64,000 nucleotides of DNA, taken from contig NZ_CP106738.1 in NCBI RefSeq assembly GCF_025639885.1, positions 3,658,001 to 3,722,000 on the forward strand, given 5' to 3'. The notes beneath the pieces were generated by a model. The model made no database searches, was not told the origin of the DNA, and saw only the letters and a list, made by a program, of their open reading frames with translations. The translations under genes were made by a program, and so were the position numbers. This document shows, piece by piece, positions 26,451 through 34,802 of this stretch. Within the stretch, counting starts at the first letter, position 1; the number at the start of each line of letters is the position of its first letter. The DNA is from Roseovarius pelagicus (GTDB taxonomy: Bacteria; Pseudomonadota; Alphaproteobacteria; Rhodobacterales; Rhodobacteraceae).

Positions 26451-28088
26451 TTAAGGTACCCCGACGGCCAGTCCGTCGCGTTGTGGGTCCGCCCCACCCT
26501 CAACTACGTCGGGCCACATGGTCAGCCCGTGCACCCCGGCGAAAGCATAGGACAGGGGCGAGCGGCGCACCTCGTATCCCAAATCAACCAGTGCCGCCTC
26601 CGTCATGGGCGAAATGCGGTTTGAGATGTCGATAACGTTAGAAGTCGCCACCATGCGCGGTGCCATCACAGCCTCTTGGATGCCCATGCCCCAATCCAGC
26701 GCGTTCACGACCACCTGAAATACAGCAGGCCCAATCCAAGATGCACCCGGTGCGCCGAGCGTCATCACAGGCGTGTCGCCCTCGAAGATGATCGACGGGC
26801 ACATAGACGATGTGCGCCGTTTTCCGGGAACGATGGACTGCACATGACCGGGTCGCGGGTCGAAGGTGCTCATAGCGCCGTTCATCATAAAGCCTGTGTT
26901 TGCCGCGATGAAACCCGACGGATTGCCCAGTGTATGGGTCATCGACACGACCATGCCGTTTGCATCCACGCAGGACACATGGGTCGTGTGCTTGGATTCC
27001 AGATGGCCAGAGCGGCCTGACTTGACCTTTTGACCACTGCGGATAAATGCCGCGCAATCTGCCAGATGTGCGTCCGACAACAGCTTGTCCGTTGGCACAT
27101 CCAGAAACCGCGGATCTCCGACCAAGTTATCGCGGTCGCGCACGGCGGTCTTCATCACTTCTGCCATCAGCCGAAGGTACTCGGGTGAGTTGTATTCCAT
27201 TTCACTTAGATCGAACTGCTCAAGCAGTTTCAACGCCAGCGCGAGATACACGCCACCCCCCGGGGCAGGAACAGTCGACACGCGCCGTCCGCGATACTGG
27301 ATATTCAGTGGCTCCATCTCGTCGGCGTGGCAGTCAGTCAGATCCTCCTTGGTCAGGATGCCGCCGTTCTTGGCCAGCTCGGCCACCAGATGATCGCCAA
27401 GCGGTCCGTTGAAAAACACATCCACGCCTTCGCGGGCGATCAGATCGAGGGTTTGCGCCAGATCGGGGTTCGTGATTGTCGCCCCCATCTTCTTGGGTGC
27501 CCCGTCCTCGTCCATGTAAATGCGGCGGCCGTCTTCTGTCAGCAACAGTTTCTCGCTGTAATTCATGCGGCCGTATTTTCGCTCGTTCTGGGTGAAAACC
27601 GTATTGTTATGAGGGCGCACGAGCCAGCCATCCCTTGCGGCGGCGATGGCGGGGGCGATCAGATCGGCCCAATCCCGGCTGCCATAAGTTGCATGCGCCT
27701 TGCGAAATAGATCCAGAATGGGCGGTGGCGTGACGGCGGTCGCGCCGGTCTCGTTCACGAAACCCTTGGTGATATGGCCAAACCCGTCCGAGGTTTCGCC
27801 GATATACAGATCTTCCCACATGGTGTCGGTCGCGGCCTTGGGACAACCACCCAGACCGCTCCAGATCGTCTGGCGGCCGGTCGCGGGGTCGTAGACGTTC
27901 ATCAGGCCAAAGCCGCCGATGCCGCACATCAGTGGGTCGACGACGCCCTGCACGAAGGCGCAGGTCAGGACCGCGTCCATGGCGTTGCCGCCATTGGCCA
28001 GCACTGCCGCACCTGCGTGGACCGCTTCGGGCTGGGGGGCGACAATCATCGCGTTCGAGCGAGGCATGCGGCGAACGGGTCTGGGCAT
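26451..28088 (-). CDS. ggt: Gamma-glutamyltransferase (T3 peptidase family)
   Basis: A 545-residue proenzyme of the Ntn-hydrolase fold. The self-cleavage site is H367/T368 in KHTTHVSCVDANG; T368 becomes the N-terminal nucleophile of the small subunit. N-terminal family patterns are seen (AGAAVLANGGNAMDAVL near 25, MCGIGGFG near 52). No clear signal peptide is visible, so it is probably cytoplasmic. It hydrolyses or transfers gamma-glutamyl groups from glutathione and related amides. It is the last gene of an operon with a dipeptide-type ABC transporter, 22 nt after the ATPase gene, so imported gamma-glutamyl peptides are the likely substrates. Confidence 0.92.
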   Translation of the reverse strand: MPRPVRRMPRSNAMIVAPQPEAVHAGAAVLANGGNAMDAVLTCAFVQGVVDPLMCGIGGFGLMNVYDPATGRQTIWSGLGGCPKAATDTMWEDLYIGETSDGFGHITKGFVNETGATAVTPPPILDLFRKAHATYGSRDWADLIAPAIAAARDGWLVRPHNNTVFTQNERKYGRMNYSEKLLLTEDGRRIYMDEDGAPKKMGATITNPDLAQTLDLIAREGVDVFFNGPLGDHLVAELAKNGGILTKEDLTDCHADEMEPLNIQYRGRRVSTVPAPGGGVYLALALKLLEQFDLSEMEYNSPEYLRLMAEVMKTAVRDRDNLVGDPRFLDVPTDKLLSDAHLADCAAFIRSGQKVKSGRSGHLESKHTTHVSCVDANGMVVSMTHTLGNPSGFIAANTGFMMNGAMSTFDPRPGHVQSIVPGKRRTSSMCPSIIFEGDTPVMTLGAPGASWIGPAVFQVVVNALDWGMGIQEAVMAPRMVATSNVIDISNRISPMTEAALVDLGYEVRRSPLSYAFAGVHGLTMWPDVVEGGADPQRDGLAVGVP

Positions 28089-28110
28089 ATTATTTCCTTC
28101 TCTGATCTGC

Positions 28111-29829
28111 TTAGCGTGCTTGCAAACGCGCGCCAGACGTGAATTTAGGCATCATTTTCAGTAGGTGGCGGGTGTAGTCATGTTGAGGGTCATCAAACAG
28201 CGCGTCGGTGTCGGCTTCTTCACAGACGCGCCCGTTCTGCATCACGAAAACACGATCACTGACTTGACGGATCACGGCCAGATCGTGGCTGATGAACATC
28301 AGGGTGAGGTTACGCTCGTCCCTGAGATCCTTGAGCAGATTCATGATGGTGGCCTGCACCGAAACATCCAGGGCCGAGGTCGGCTCGTCACAGATCAGCA
28401 CGGCGGGCTGCATGACCAGCGCGCGCGCGATACAGATCCGCTGACGCTGGCCGCCTGAAAACTGGTGAGGCAGTTTGCCTGCGTCCTCTTCCTTCATGCC
28501 GACACGAATGAGGGTGTCGCGGGCGATTTCGCGAGCCTCGTCGCGGCTGGCCATGCGGTTGACCAACAGAGGCTCGATCAATGCGGCGCTAATGCGTTGA
28601 CGCGGATCCAGCGAGGCGAACGGATCCTGAAAGATCATCTGTGCCTTGACCCGCGTGCGCTTCAGTGCCGGGTTGCTGGCCAATTCCGTGACCTCATGGC
28701 CCATCAATTTAATTGTGCCGGAATCGATAGGCTGCAATCCGCAGATCGCGCGCGCCAACGTGGATTTCCCACTGCCGCTTTCGCCGACGATGCCGATAGA
28801 GCTGCCTGCATTGACTGTTAGCGAGACATCATCCGCCGCCTTCATATAGCTGCGGTTATGCGCCAGAATGGCATTCTTAATCATAAAGGTGATCGTGACA
28901 TTCTGCGCGTCAATCACGGGGCCATCGGCTGTGATGCGTTCCGCTGGCTGCACGGGGAGGGCGGTCGGGACCAGTGCTGTGTCGTCCAGCATCACGAACC
29001 GGTCCATCCGCTTGTCGATCCGCGGCACTGCGCTGATCAACGCTTTGGTATAGGTCTGTTCGGGGCGGGCCAACACGTCGCGCGTCGCCCCGTGCTCAAT
29101 CAGCCTGCCATGGCGCATGACGGCGACGCGGTCGGTGATTTCCTCGATCACCGCCATGTCATGGGTGATTAGGATCACGCCTGCGCCATGCTCGATTGCC
29201 AGCCGTTTCAGCAGGCCCAGAATTTCCGACTGGATCGACACGTCCAGTGCCGTTGTCGGCTCGTCCGCGATCAACAGTTGCGGATCGCCAGCCAGGGCAA
29301 TGGCGATGACGATACGTTGGCGCATTCCACCGGAAAACTGGTGGGGATACTGACGCATCCGGTCCTCGGGTTGGGAGATGCCGACCTCCTCTAGCAACTG
29401 CAATGCACGCGTGCGCGCAGCGCTGCCCTTCAACCCTTTGCTCAGTTGAATGGCACGCATCAATTGCCATCCCACTGTCTTGACCGGAAACAACGCACTC
29501 AGCGAGTCCTGAAAAATCATGCCGATATGTTTGCCGCGCACGCTGCACATCTGTGCCTGGCTCAGCGCGGCCAGATCGCCGGAATTGCGCAGTAGGATGC
29601 GCCCGCCGGTGACAGCACCGGGAAAGTCAATTAGCCGCGCAACTGCGTTGCCGACGGTTGATTTACCCGCCCCGGATTCGCCGACAAGGCCCAGAATCTC
29701 GCCCGGGTTCACGTCCAGCGTCACATCGTCGACGGCTGTGAAACTGCCACTCGTCAGCGCGTATTCGATCTTGAGATTCTCGATCGAAACAATCGGCTCT
29801 GCTCTGGTTTGCGGGTTCGCGAAGCTCAT
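28111..29829 (-). CDS. Fused dipeptide/oligopeptide ABC ATPase (DppD-DppF type)
   Basis: A 572-residue protein with two complete ABC cassettes. The first has Walker [10 protein letters not shown] near residue 54 and signature FSGGMRQR near 165. The second has GESGSGKST near 345 and FSGGQRQR near 457. In many systems these are separate DppD and DppF proteins; here they are one chain. It powers peptide import with the two permeases upstream. It overlaps the dppC-type gene by 4 nt. Confidence 0.92.
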   Translation of the reverse strand: MSFANPQTRAEPIVSIENLKIEYALTSGSFTAVDDVTLDVNPGEILGLVGESGAGKSTVGNAVARLIDFPGAVTGGRILLRNSGDLAALSQAQMCSVRGKHIGMIFQDSLSALFPVKTVGWQLMRAIQLSKGLKGSAARTRALQLLEEVGISQPEDRMRQYPHQFSGGMRQRIVIAIALAGDPQLLIADEPTTALDVSIQSEILGLLKRLAIEHGAGVILITHDMAVIEEITDRVAVMRHGRLIEHGATRDVLARPEQTYTKALISAVPRIDKRMDRFVMLDDTALVPTALPVQPAERITADGPVIDAQNVTITFMIKNAILAHNRSYMKAADDVSLTVNAGSSIGIVGESGSGKSTLARAICGLQPIDSGTIKLMGHEVTELASNPALKRTRVKAQMIFQDPFASLDPRQRISAALIEPLLVNRMASRDEAREIARDTLIRVGMKEEDAGKLPHQFSGGQRQRICIARALVMQPAVLICDEPTSALDVSVQATIMNLLKDLRDERNLTLMFISHDLAVIRQVSDRVFVMQNGRVCEEADTDALFDDPQHDYTRHLLKMMPKFTSGARLQAR

Positions 29830-30716
29830 CGCTGCAACCTCGGATCGGTGATATCACGCAAATGGTCCGCGATCAGATTAAGGCTGAGGACCGTCACCAA
29901 CAGGGCCAGCCCAGGAAAGATCGAGATCCAGTATTCACCGTTCAGCAAATAGTTGAACCCCGCGGAAATCAGATAGCCCAGCGATGGTTCTGTCACTGGC
30001 AGGCCAACACCGAGGAAGGACAGCGTCGCCTCCAGCGCGATGGCATGCGCAAACTCGACCGTGACAATCACTGTGACGGGCGACAGGCAGTTGGGCAGGA
30101 TGTGGTTTAGCAGGATGCGTGTGTGTGAAAATCCCATCAGGCGACCTGCCTGCACATATTCCTTCTCCCGCTCGATCAGGCAGGAGGACCGGACCGTACG
30201 CGCGAAATAGACCCACTGCACCGTCACTAGAGCCAGAATGATATTGCCCACGCCGCGCCCCAGAACGGCCAGCAGGATGATGGCGATCAAGATCGACGGT
30301 ACGGACAGTTGCAAATCAACAATGCGCATGATTACCGCATCGACCCAACCTCGAGCATACCCGGCGATCAGCCCCAAGGCGGTGCCAAGGACAAGTGCGA
30401 TGGTGCTGGCGGTGACGCCGATGCAAATACTGGTGCGCAGTCCGTAGATAATCGCGCTGGTCATGTCACGGCCCTGCCCATCGGTGCCCAGCCAATAGGT
30501 GTAGCCGTCAATCCCCTCGGACCCCGGCGGCAGGCGGTTGTCCAGCAGGTTGATGGATGCCAGATCATAAGGGTTCTGCGGTGTCAGCCACGGCCCGATC
30601 AGCGCGATACCGGCAGTCAGCAGGAACAATCCCAGACCGGTCAGCGCCAGCGGGCTGGCGGCGAACAGGATCAGGAAACGGCGCAGACCGCTGGGCTGAG
30701 TGGCAGGCGCCATCAT
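29826..30716 (-). CDS. Dipeptide-type ABC permease (DppC family)
   Basis: A 296-residue inner-membrane permease with an N-terminal segment, about six hydrophobic spans, and the DppC pattern [20 protein letters not shown] near residue 76. The EAA-loop region ([18 protein letters not shown] near 234) contacts the ATPase. It overlaps its neighbours by 4 nt on each side and pairs with the DppB-type subunit. Confidence 0.92.
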   Translation of the reverse strand: MMAPATQPSGLRRFLILFAASPLALTGLGLFLLTAGIALIGPWLTPQNPYDLASINLLDNRLPPGSEGIDGYTYWLGTDGQGRDMTSAIIYGLRTSICIGVTASTIALVLGTALGLIAGYARGWVDAVIMRIVDLQLSVPSILIAIILLAVLGRGVGNIILALVTVQWVYFARTVRSSCLIEREKEYVQAGRLMGFSHTRILLNHILPNCLSPVTVIVTVEFAHAIALEATLSFLGVGLPVTEPSLGYLISAGFNYLLNGEYWISIFPGLALLVTVLSLNLIADHLRDITDPRLQR

Positions 30717-31678
30717 TTCAACCTCACGCGCGGGTCAAGCAGCGAATAGATGATATCGACCGCAAGGTTAATGAACATAAACAGCACGGTGGACAGCATC
30801 ATGTAGGCCACGACCATCGGGCGATCCAGCTGGTTGATGGATTCGATGATCAGCTTACCCATGCCGGGCCATGAAAATACCGACTCCGTTACAACTGCAA
30901 AGGCGATCAGTGTGCCGAAGTAAATTCCCACCACCGTCACCAGAGGCATAGAGATATAACGCAGCACATAGCGCGTCACGATCCCGCTACGGGTGTTGCC
31001 CTGCGCGCGAGCAAAGCGTGCGAAATCCAGACTCATCGCCTCGATCACTCCGGACCGCGTCAGTCGTCCGAGAATTGCCATAGGCAAGAGGGACAGGCTG
31101 AGCGCAGGCAGGACCAGATGGCGCAGCCCGTCCAGCGTCAGGAATGACAGGCCGACGCCGAACACCTCAACGGTATCGCCGCGCCCTGACGCGGGCAGTA
31201 CGCCCAGATTGACGGCAAAGAACAGGATCAACAGGATACCGATCCAGAAAGTCGGCAGGCTGAGCCCCAAAACTGAGCCAATCAGCAAGGCCCGATCTGC
31301 TAGCCCGCCGGGCTTCATCCCGGCGATCACGCCAAAGGGAATACCGATCACAATGGCCAACAACATCGATGCCGAAGCCAGTTCCAACGTGGCGGGCAGA
31401 CGTTCCAGAATGACCTTCAACGCGCTTTCGCGGAAGACAAACGAAATGCCCAGATCTCCCTGCACAGCGTTGGTGAGAAAAGCGAAATATTGAATATAAA
31501 GTGGACGATCCAGCCCTAGCGCCTGCCGCGCGGCTTCGCGCGTTTCGGTGGTGGCGTCGGGCGGGACCAGCAGCGACATCGGATCGCCGATGGCATAGAC
31601 GCCGACGAAAACCAGCATCGAGGCAACCAGCACCATAAGCAGGCCCTGTAATAGTCGGCGAAATAGAAATAGGGTCAT
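30713..31678 (-). CDS. Dipeptide-type ABC permease (DppB family)
   Basis: A 321-residue inner-membrane permease beginning with the DppB pattern (FLFRRLLQGLLMVLVASMLVF). It carries GLDRPLYIQYFAFL near residue 53 and the EAA-loop region RARFARAQG-like near 218, seen here as LDFARFARAQGNTR. It forms the translocation path with the DppC-type subunit. It is separated from the binding-protein gene by a strong stem-loop. Confidence 0.92.
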   Translation of the reverse strand: MTLFLFRRLLQGLLMVLVASMLVFVGVYAIGDPMSLLVPPDATTETREAARQALGLDRPLYIQYFAFLTNAVQGDLGISFVFRESALKVILERLPATLELASASMLLAIVIGIPFGVIAGMKPGGLADRALLIGSVLGLSLPTFWIGILLILFFAVNLGVLPASGRGDTVEVFGVGLSFLTLDGLRHLVLPALSLSLLPMAILGRLTRSGVIEAMSLDFARFARAQGNTRSGIVTRYVLRYISMPLVTVVGIYFGTLIAFAVVTESVFSWPGMGKLIIESINQLDRPMVVAYMMLSTVLFMFINLAVDIIYSLLDPRVRLK

Positions 31679-31705
31679 GGATGCTGTCTCTTACTAGGGC
31701 GCAGA

Positions 31706-31739
31706 ACGGCCCGGCGTCATGTCTGAAGCGCCGGGCCGT
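31706..31739 (-). promoter_or_regulatory. Strong 11-bp stem-loop between binding-protein and permease genes
   Basis: ACGGCCCGGCG (31706-31716) and CGCCGGGCCGT (31729-31739) are perfect complements around a 12-nt loop. The hairpin begins 9 nt after the binding-protein stop on the minus strand and lacks a U tract. It probably stabilises the binding-protein message and reduces read-through into dppBC, as known for other ABC operons. Confidence 0.7.
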
Positions 31740-31747
31740 ATCGTTGT

Positions 31748-33313
31748 TTACTCTTTGCGCAGGCTTAGCGCGTTGGTGTTCTCGTCCATCTGGGGGGTAT
31801 AGGTCAGCCCCTTACGGGTAGCCGCTATCACGTTGTTAACATGCATCGGCAGGAACGCGTGTTCTGCGACGGCGATCGTCATCACCTCCTGCAGCAACTT
31901 GATGCGTTCGGCCTCATCGACGGTTGATGCTGCCTTATCGATCAGCACGTCCAAATCCGCGTTAGAGAACGAGCGGTTGTTGCTGCCGCGCCCGTGTTCC
32001 TTGTTCGGCGTGCCGACAACCGACTTCAGGAACGAGATTGAGTCGCCCGCCGTGTTCCCCCATGCCAGATAATGTGCAGGAAAATCACCGGCCAACATCT
32101 TCTTGAAATAGACCGCTTTGGGCGAAGTATCGACGGTGACATCCATGCCGATCCTGCTCCACATCTGACCGATGGCCTGACACAGTGCCGCGTCGTTGAC
32201 ATAGCGATCATTCGGGCACCCCAGCGTCAGGGAAAAGCCGTCGGGATATCCTGCCTCGGCAAGAAGAGCCTTGGCACGCTCGACGTCATAGCCGGGCAAT
32301 GGAATGTCCGGCGCAAATCCAGTCAATCCCTCGGGTACGCCCTGACTGATCGAAGCGGCGAACCCGTCCATGATGCGGTCCACGATCAGATCGCGGCTAA
32401 TCGCAAGGCTGAGGGCCTCGCGCACGCGGATGTCAGCATAGGGGTTCTCCGTCAGAGGCGCACCATCCGCCCCAAATGTTAGAGGCGGCACCTCCGAGGT
32501 GCTGTCGAACTGCAGAAAATGCGCGCGCCCCGAGTTGGCCACGGTGACGGTGACGTTGTCGCGATCCATCAAGCGCTGTGCATCCAGTGGCGGGATGTTG
32601 TCAACCATGTCGAGATCGCCAGCCTCTAGTGCGGCAACGCGCGTGGCGGGGTTAGTCATCGTGCGCAGAACAACACGCTCAAAGGCCGACTTGGTGTCCC
32701 AATAGGCGTCGTTACGATCCAGAACTAGCCGATCTCCACGCTGCCAATCGACGTATTTGAATGGCCCGGTACCGATGGCGGCATCGCCTGAGTTGAACTG
32801 TGCCGAGGTGACATCCTTGTCCAATTGGTTGGAAATGATGGAAATCTGGGCCATCCGTTTGGCAACGTCGGGCGTCACGACGTTGGTTTTCATAAGAATT
32901 GTGTGTGGATCGACGATTTCGATGTCTATGATTGGCGCAACGTATTGCGCGGCCAGACCATCATGCCCTGGCACGGTTCCCAGTCGCTCCAGCGTGAAGA
33001 CGACGTCATTGGCGTCAAAATCGCTGCCATCATGGAATGTGACGTCCTCGCGCAGCTTGAATTCCCATGTCAGATCGTCGATGGGGCGATAGGCAGTGGC
33101 CAGATCCAGCACCACTTGGTTGTTACTGTCCACCTTGACCAACGAGCCATAGATGTGGCGATAAATTCCCACATCTGAGGTTAGCAGGCTAAGCTGTGGG
33201 TCCAATGTGGAGGGCGCGATCGCTACGCCAATAGTGGCGGTTTCAGCGGATACCATCCCCGCCATTGTGGTCAACGTGACCGCCGTGGCAGTTGCAAGAT
33301 TTTTTAGTCGCAT
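31748..33313 (-). CDS. Peptide-type ABC substrate-binding protein (SBP family 5)
   Basis: A 521-residue periplasmic protein with a signal peptide (about residues 1-23, cleavage after VSA before ETATIG). The family-5 pattern is present, including LDLATAYRPIDDLTWEFKLR near residue 69 and VREALSLAISRDLIVDRI near 297. It delivers substrate to the DppBC-type permease. Being first in the operon and followed by a hairpin, it is expected at higher levels than the membrane parts. Gamma-glutamyltransferase at the operon end points to glutathione or gamma-glutamyl peptides, but the exact ligand is unknown. Confidence 0.92.
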   Translation of the reverse strand: MRLKNLATATAVTLTTMAGMVSAETATIGVAIAPSTLDPQLSLLTSDVGIYRHIYGSLVKVDSNNQVVLDLATAYRPIDDLTWEFKLREDVTFHDGSDFDANDVVFTLERLGTVPGHDGLAAQYVAPIIDIEIVDPHTILMKTNVVTPDVAKRMAQISIISNQLDKDVTSAQFNSGDAAIGTGPFKYVDWQRGDRLVLDRNDAYWDTKSAFERVVLRTMTNPATRVAALEAGDLDMVDNIPPLDAQRLMDRDNVTVTVANSGRAHFLQFDSTSEVPPLTFGADGAPLTENPYADIRVREALSLAISRDLIVDRIMDGFAASISQGVPEGLTGFAPDIPLPGYDVERAKALLAEAGYPDGFSLTLGCPNDRYVNDAALCQAIGQMWSRIGMDVTVDTSPKAVYFKKMLAGDFPAHYLAWGNTAGDSISFLKSVVGTPNKEHGRGSNNRSFSNADLDVLIDKAASTVDEAERIKLLQEVMTIAVAEHAFLPMHVNNVIAATRKGLTYTPQMDENTNALSLRKE

Positions 33314-33485
33314 ATGCTTTATCTTTCCTTATGGGCCCCACTGTGTCCAGCACCTGAACGGTTATGCAGAGGCGCACAGCGTTTTAGGAGCGGGGCAAGA
33401 GAGCGGTTTCGGTTCTCGCTTGTGGCTAGCTTAAGCTGCGTCCTGAGTAGGGACTAATTCTAACACTTTCCTAAGTGGTTAAACT

Positions 33486-33502
33486 CATTCACAATTGGAA
33501 TG
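33486..33502. promoter_or_regulatory. 17-bp inverted repeat upstream of lysR, candidate LysR operator
   Basis: CATTC-ACAATTG-GAATG is a near-complete palindrome (arms 33486-33490 and 33498-33502) and fits the interrupted-dyad form used by LysR proteins. It ends 18 nt before the lysR ATG in the region divergent from the peptide-transport operon, where LysR regulators usually bind. Confidence 0.5.
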
Positions 33503-33520
33503 ACACGTCAGGAGAGTGTG

Positions 33521-34426
33521 ATGAACATTGACCCGCGCCTTTTGCGCATCTTTGTCGCGGTGATGCATCGCGGGTCGGTGACCCGCGCGGCGGAACAATT
33601 AAATACGTCACAACCCAGCGTTAGCAAGGCATTGAAACGTCTAGAAGAATTGGTGGGGTTCTGCCTGTTCAAACCGCAGGGTCGCAGCATACAACCGACA
33701 GCAAAAGCGCAGTTATTGCTGGAATCCGCCATGCGGGTCGAACGAGAGCTGGAGGAAATAGACCACCGGATCATGGAAATCAGGCACGGGCGCATGCAAG
33801 GGTTACGCATTGCTGTGACTCCTGCAATCGCCGCCGCACTATTACCGCGTGCCATCATCGAATTTCGCAAAACCTATCCAGACACCACCTTGGAAATCGA
33901 ACTGTGGAGACGAGAATTGATCCTTTCCGAGCTGGACGCAGGGCGGGTGGAGATCGGGCTGTTGTATTCCACTACGCAAAGCGTACCCGCTGGTTTTCGG
34001 ATCGTGGCCGAGGCACCGACATTGTGCGTTCTGCCCAAAGGCCATCCTTTATGTGCAAAAGCCGTCGTCACTGCCGCCGATCTTTACGGGCACAAGCTGT
34101 TGATTTATCATAACTCTCTTGATTTTGCTGACCGTCTCTGGAGCGTTCTCAAAACCATCGATCCTGAACCCGAGATCGTTATCGAAGCCAACCAAGGTGC
34201 GTTTCTGCGCGATCTCGTGATAAACGGTATCGGGATCAGCCTGTTGGATGGGTTTACGGTTATGGACGCCGATATGAGGGGGCTTGTGACCCGTCCCTTC
34301 CTGCCTGCCATGCCCTTTTATCTGGCCATTGCGGACCAAGAACCGCGATTAACCGCGCAAGGACGTGAATTCATCCGCATTATCAGCGCGATCGCGGTTC
34401 AATTGCAGATGGACCTGCAGCAGTAA
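33521..34426 (+). CDS. LysR-family regulator divergent from the peptide ABC/ggt operon
   Basis: A 301-residue LysR protein. The winged helix covers residues about 4-62 (LRIFVAVMHRGSVTRAAEQL, then SQPSVSKALKRLE), followed by the substrate-binding-like effector domain. I start at ATG 33521, which has AGGAGAG 5 nt upstream; the frame from 33500 adds seven residues without a better ribosome site. Divergent placement 207 nt from the binding-protein gene makes that operon the likely target, with an imported peptide or amino acid as effector. Confidence 0.9.
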   Translation: MNIDPRLLRIFVAVMHRGSVTRAAEQLNTSQPSVSKALKRLEELVGFCLFKPQGRSIQPTAKAQLLLESAMRVERELEEIDHRIMEIRHGRMQGLRIAVTPAIAAALLPRAIIEFRKTYPDTTLEIELWRRELILSELDAGRVEIGLLYSTTQSVPAGFRIVAEAPTLCVLPKGHPLCAKAVVTAADLYGHKLLIYHNSLDFADRLWSVLKTIDPEPEIVIEANQGAFLRDLVINGIGISLLDGFTVMDADMRGLVTRPFLPAMPFYLAIADQEPRLTAQGREFIRIISAIAVQLQMDLQQ

Positions 34427-34599
34427 ACTGCGGTTGAGGTGGGGTGGGCGTCGCATCATGCCGTCAAACTGCGGCATTGAAATCCGGTTCGCCATGACAT
34501 GTGTCGTCGGGGCAGTGTTAGAGAAAATCTGCTTGAGACGGGCAGGCGGTCGCGGAGCGTTTGAGGGTAACAAAGCACAATCTGTTCAACGATTTCAAG

Positions 34600-34782
34600 A
34601 CGCTGGTTGCAGTCATCCCGTTTGCGGTTGTTGTGCTCTTTGTGCGGTTTCCGCGTACGCTTCGCAAAGTGAATGATCTGTTGCACGAACGCGGTATAGA
34701 GATCAGCCACGAACCCCTTCGGATTTCGCGGAATAGATTTGGCCCGTTGTTTGCACGGGACATTCGCTGGAAGGGTGTCTAA
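34600..34782 (+). pseudogene. IS6-family transposase scrap (N-terminal region)
   Basis: The frame VRFPRTLRKVNDLLHERGIEISHE, then NRFGPLFARDIRWKGV, resembles the region before the catalytic core of IS6-type transposases (R-x-L-x-D-V-x-D-L-L-x-E-R-G-I and N-R-F-G-P). It lacks the catalytic domain and ends at a stop at 34782, 21 nt before the dnaE2 stop. The rest of 34427-34802 shows nothing further. Confidence 0.65.
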
Positions 34783-34802
34783 CAAATGTCCGCCATGCAA
34801 CA

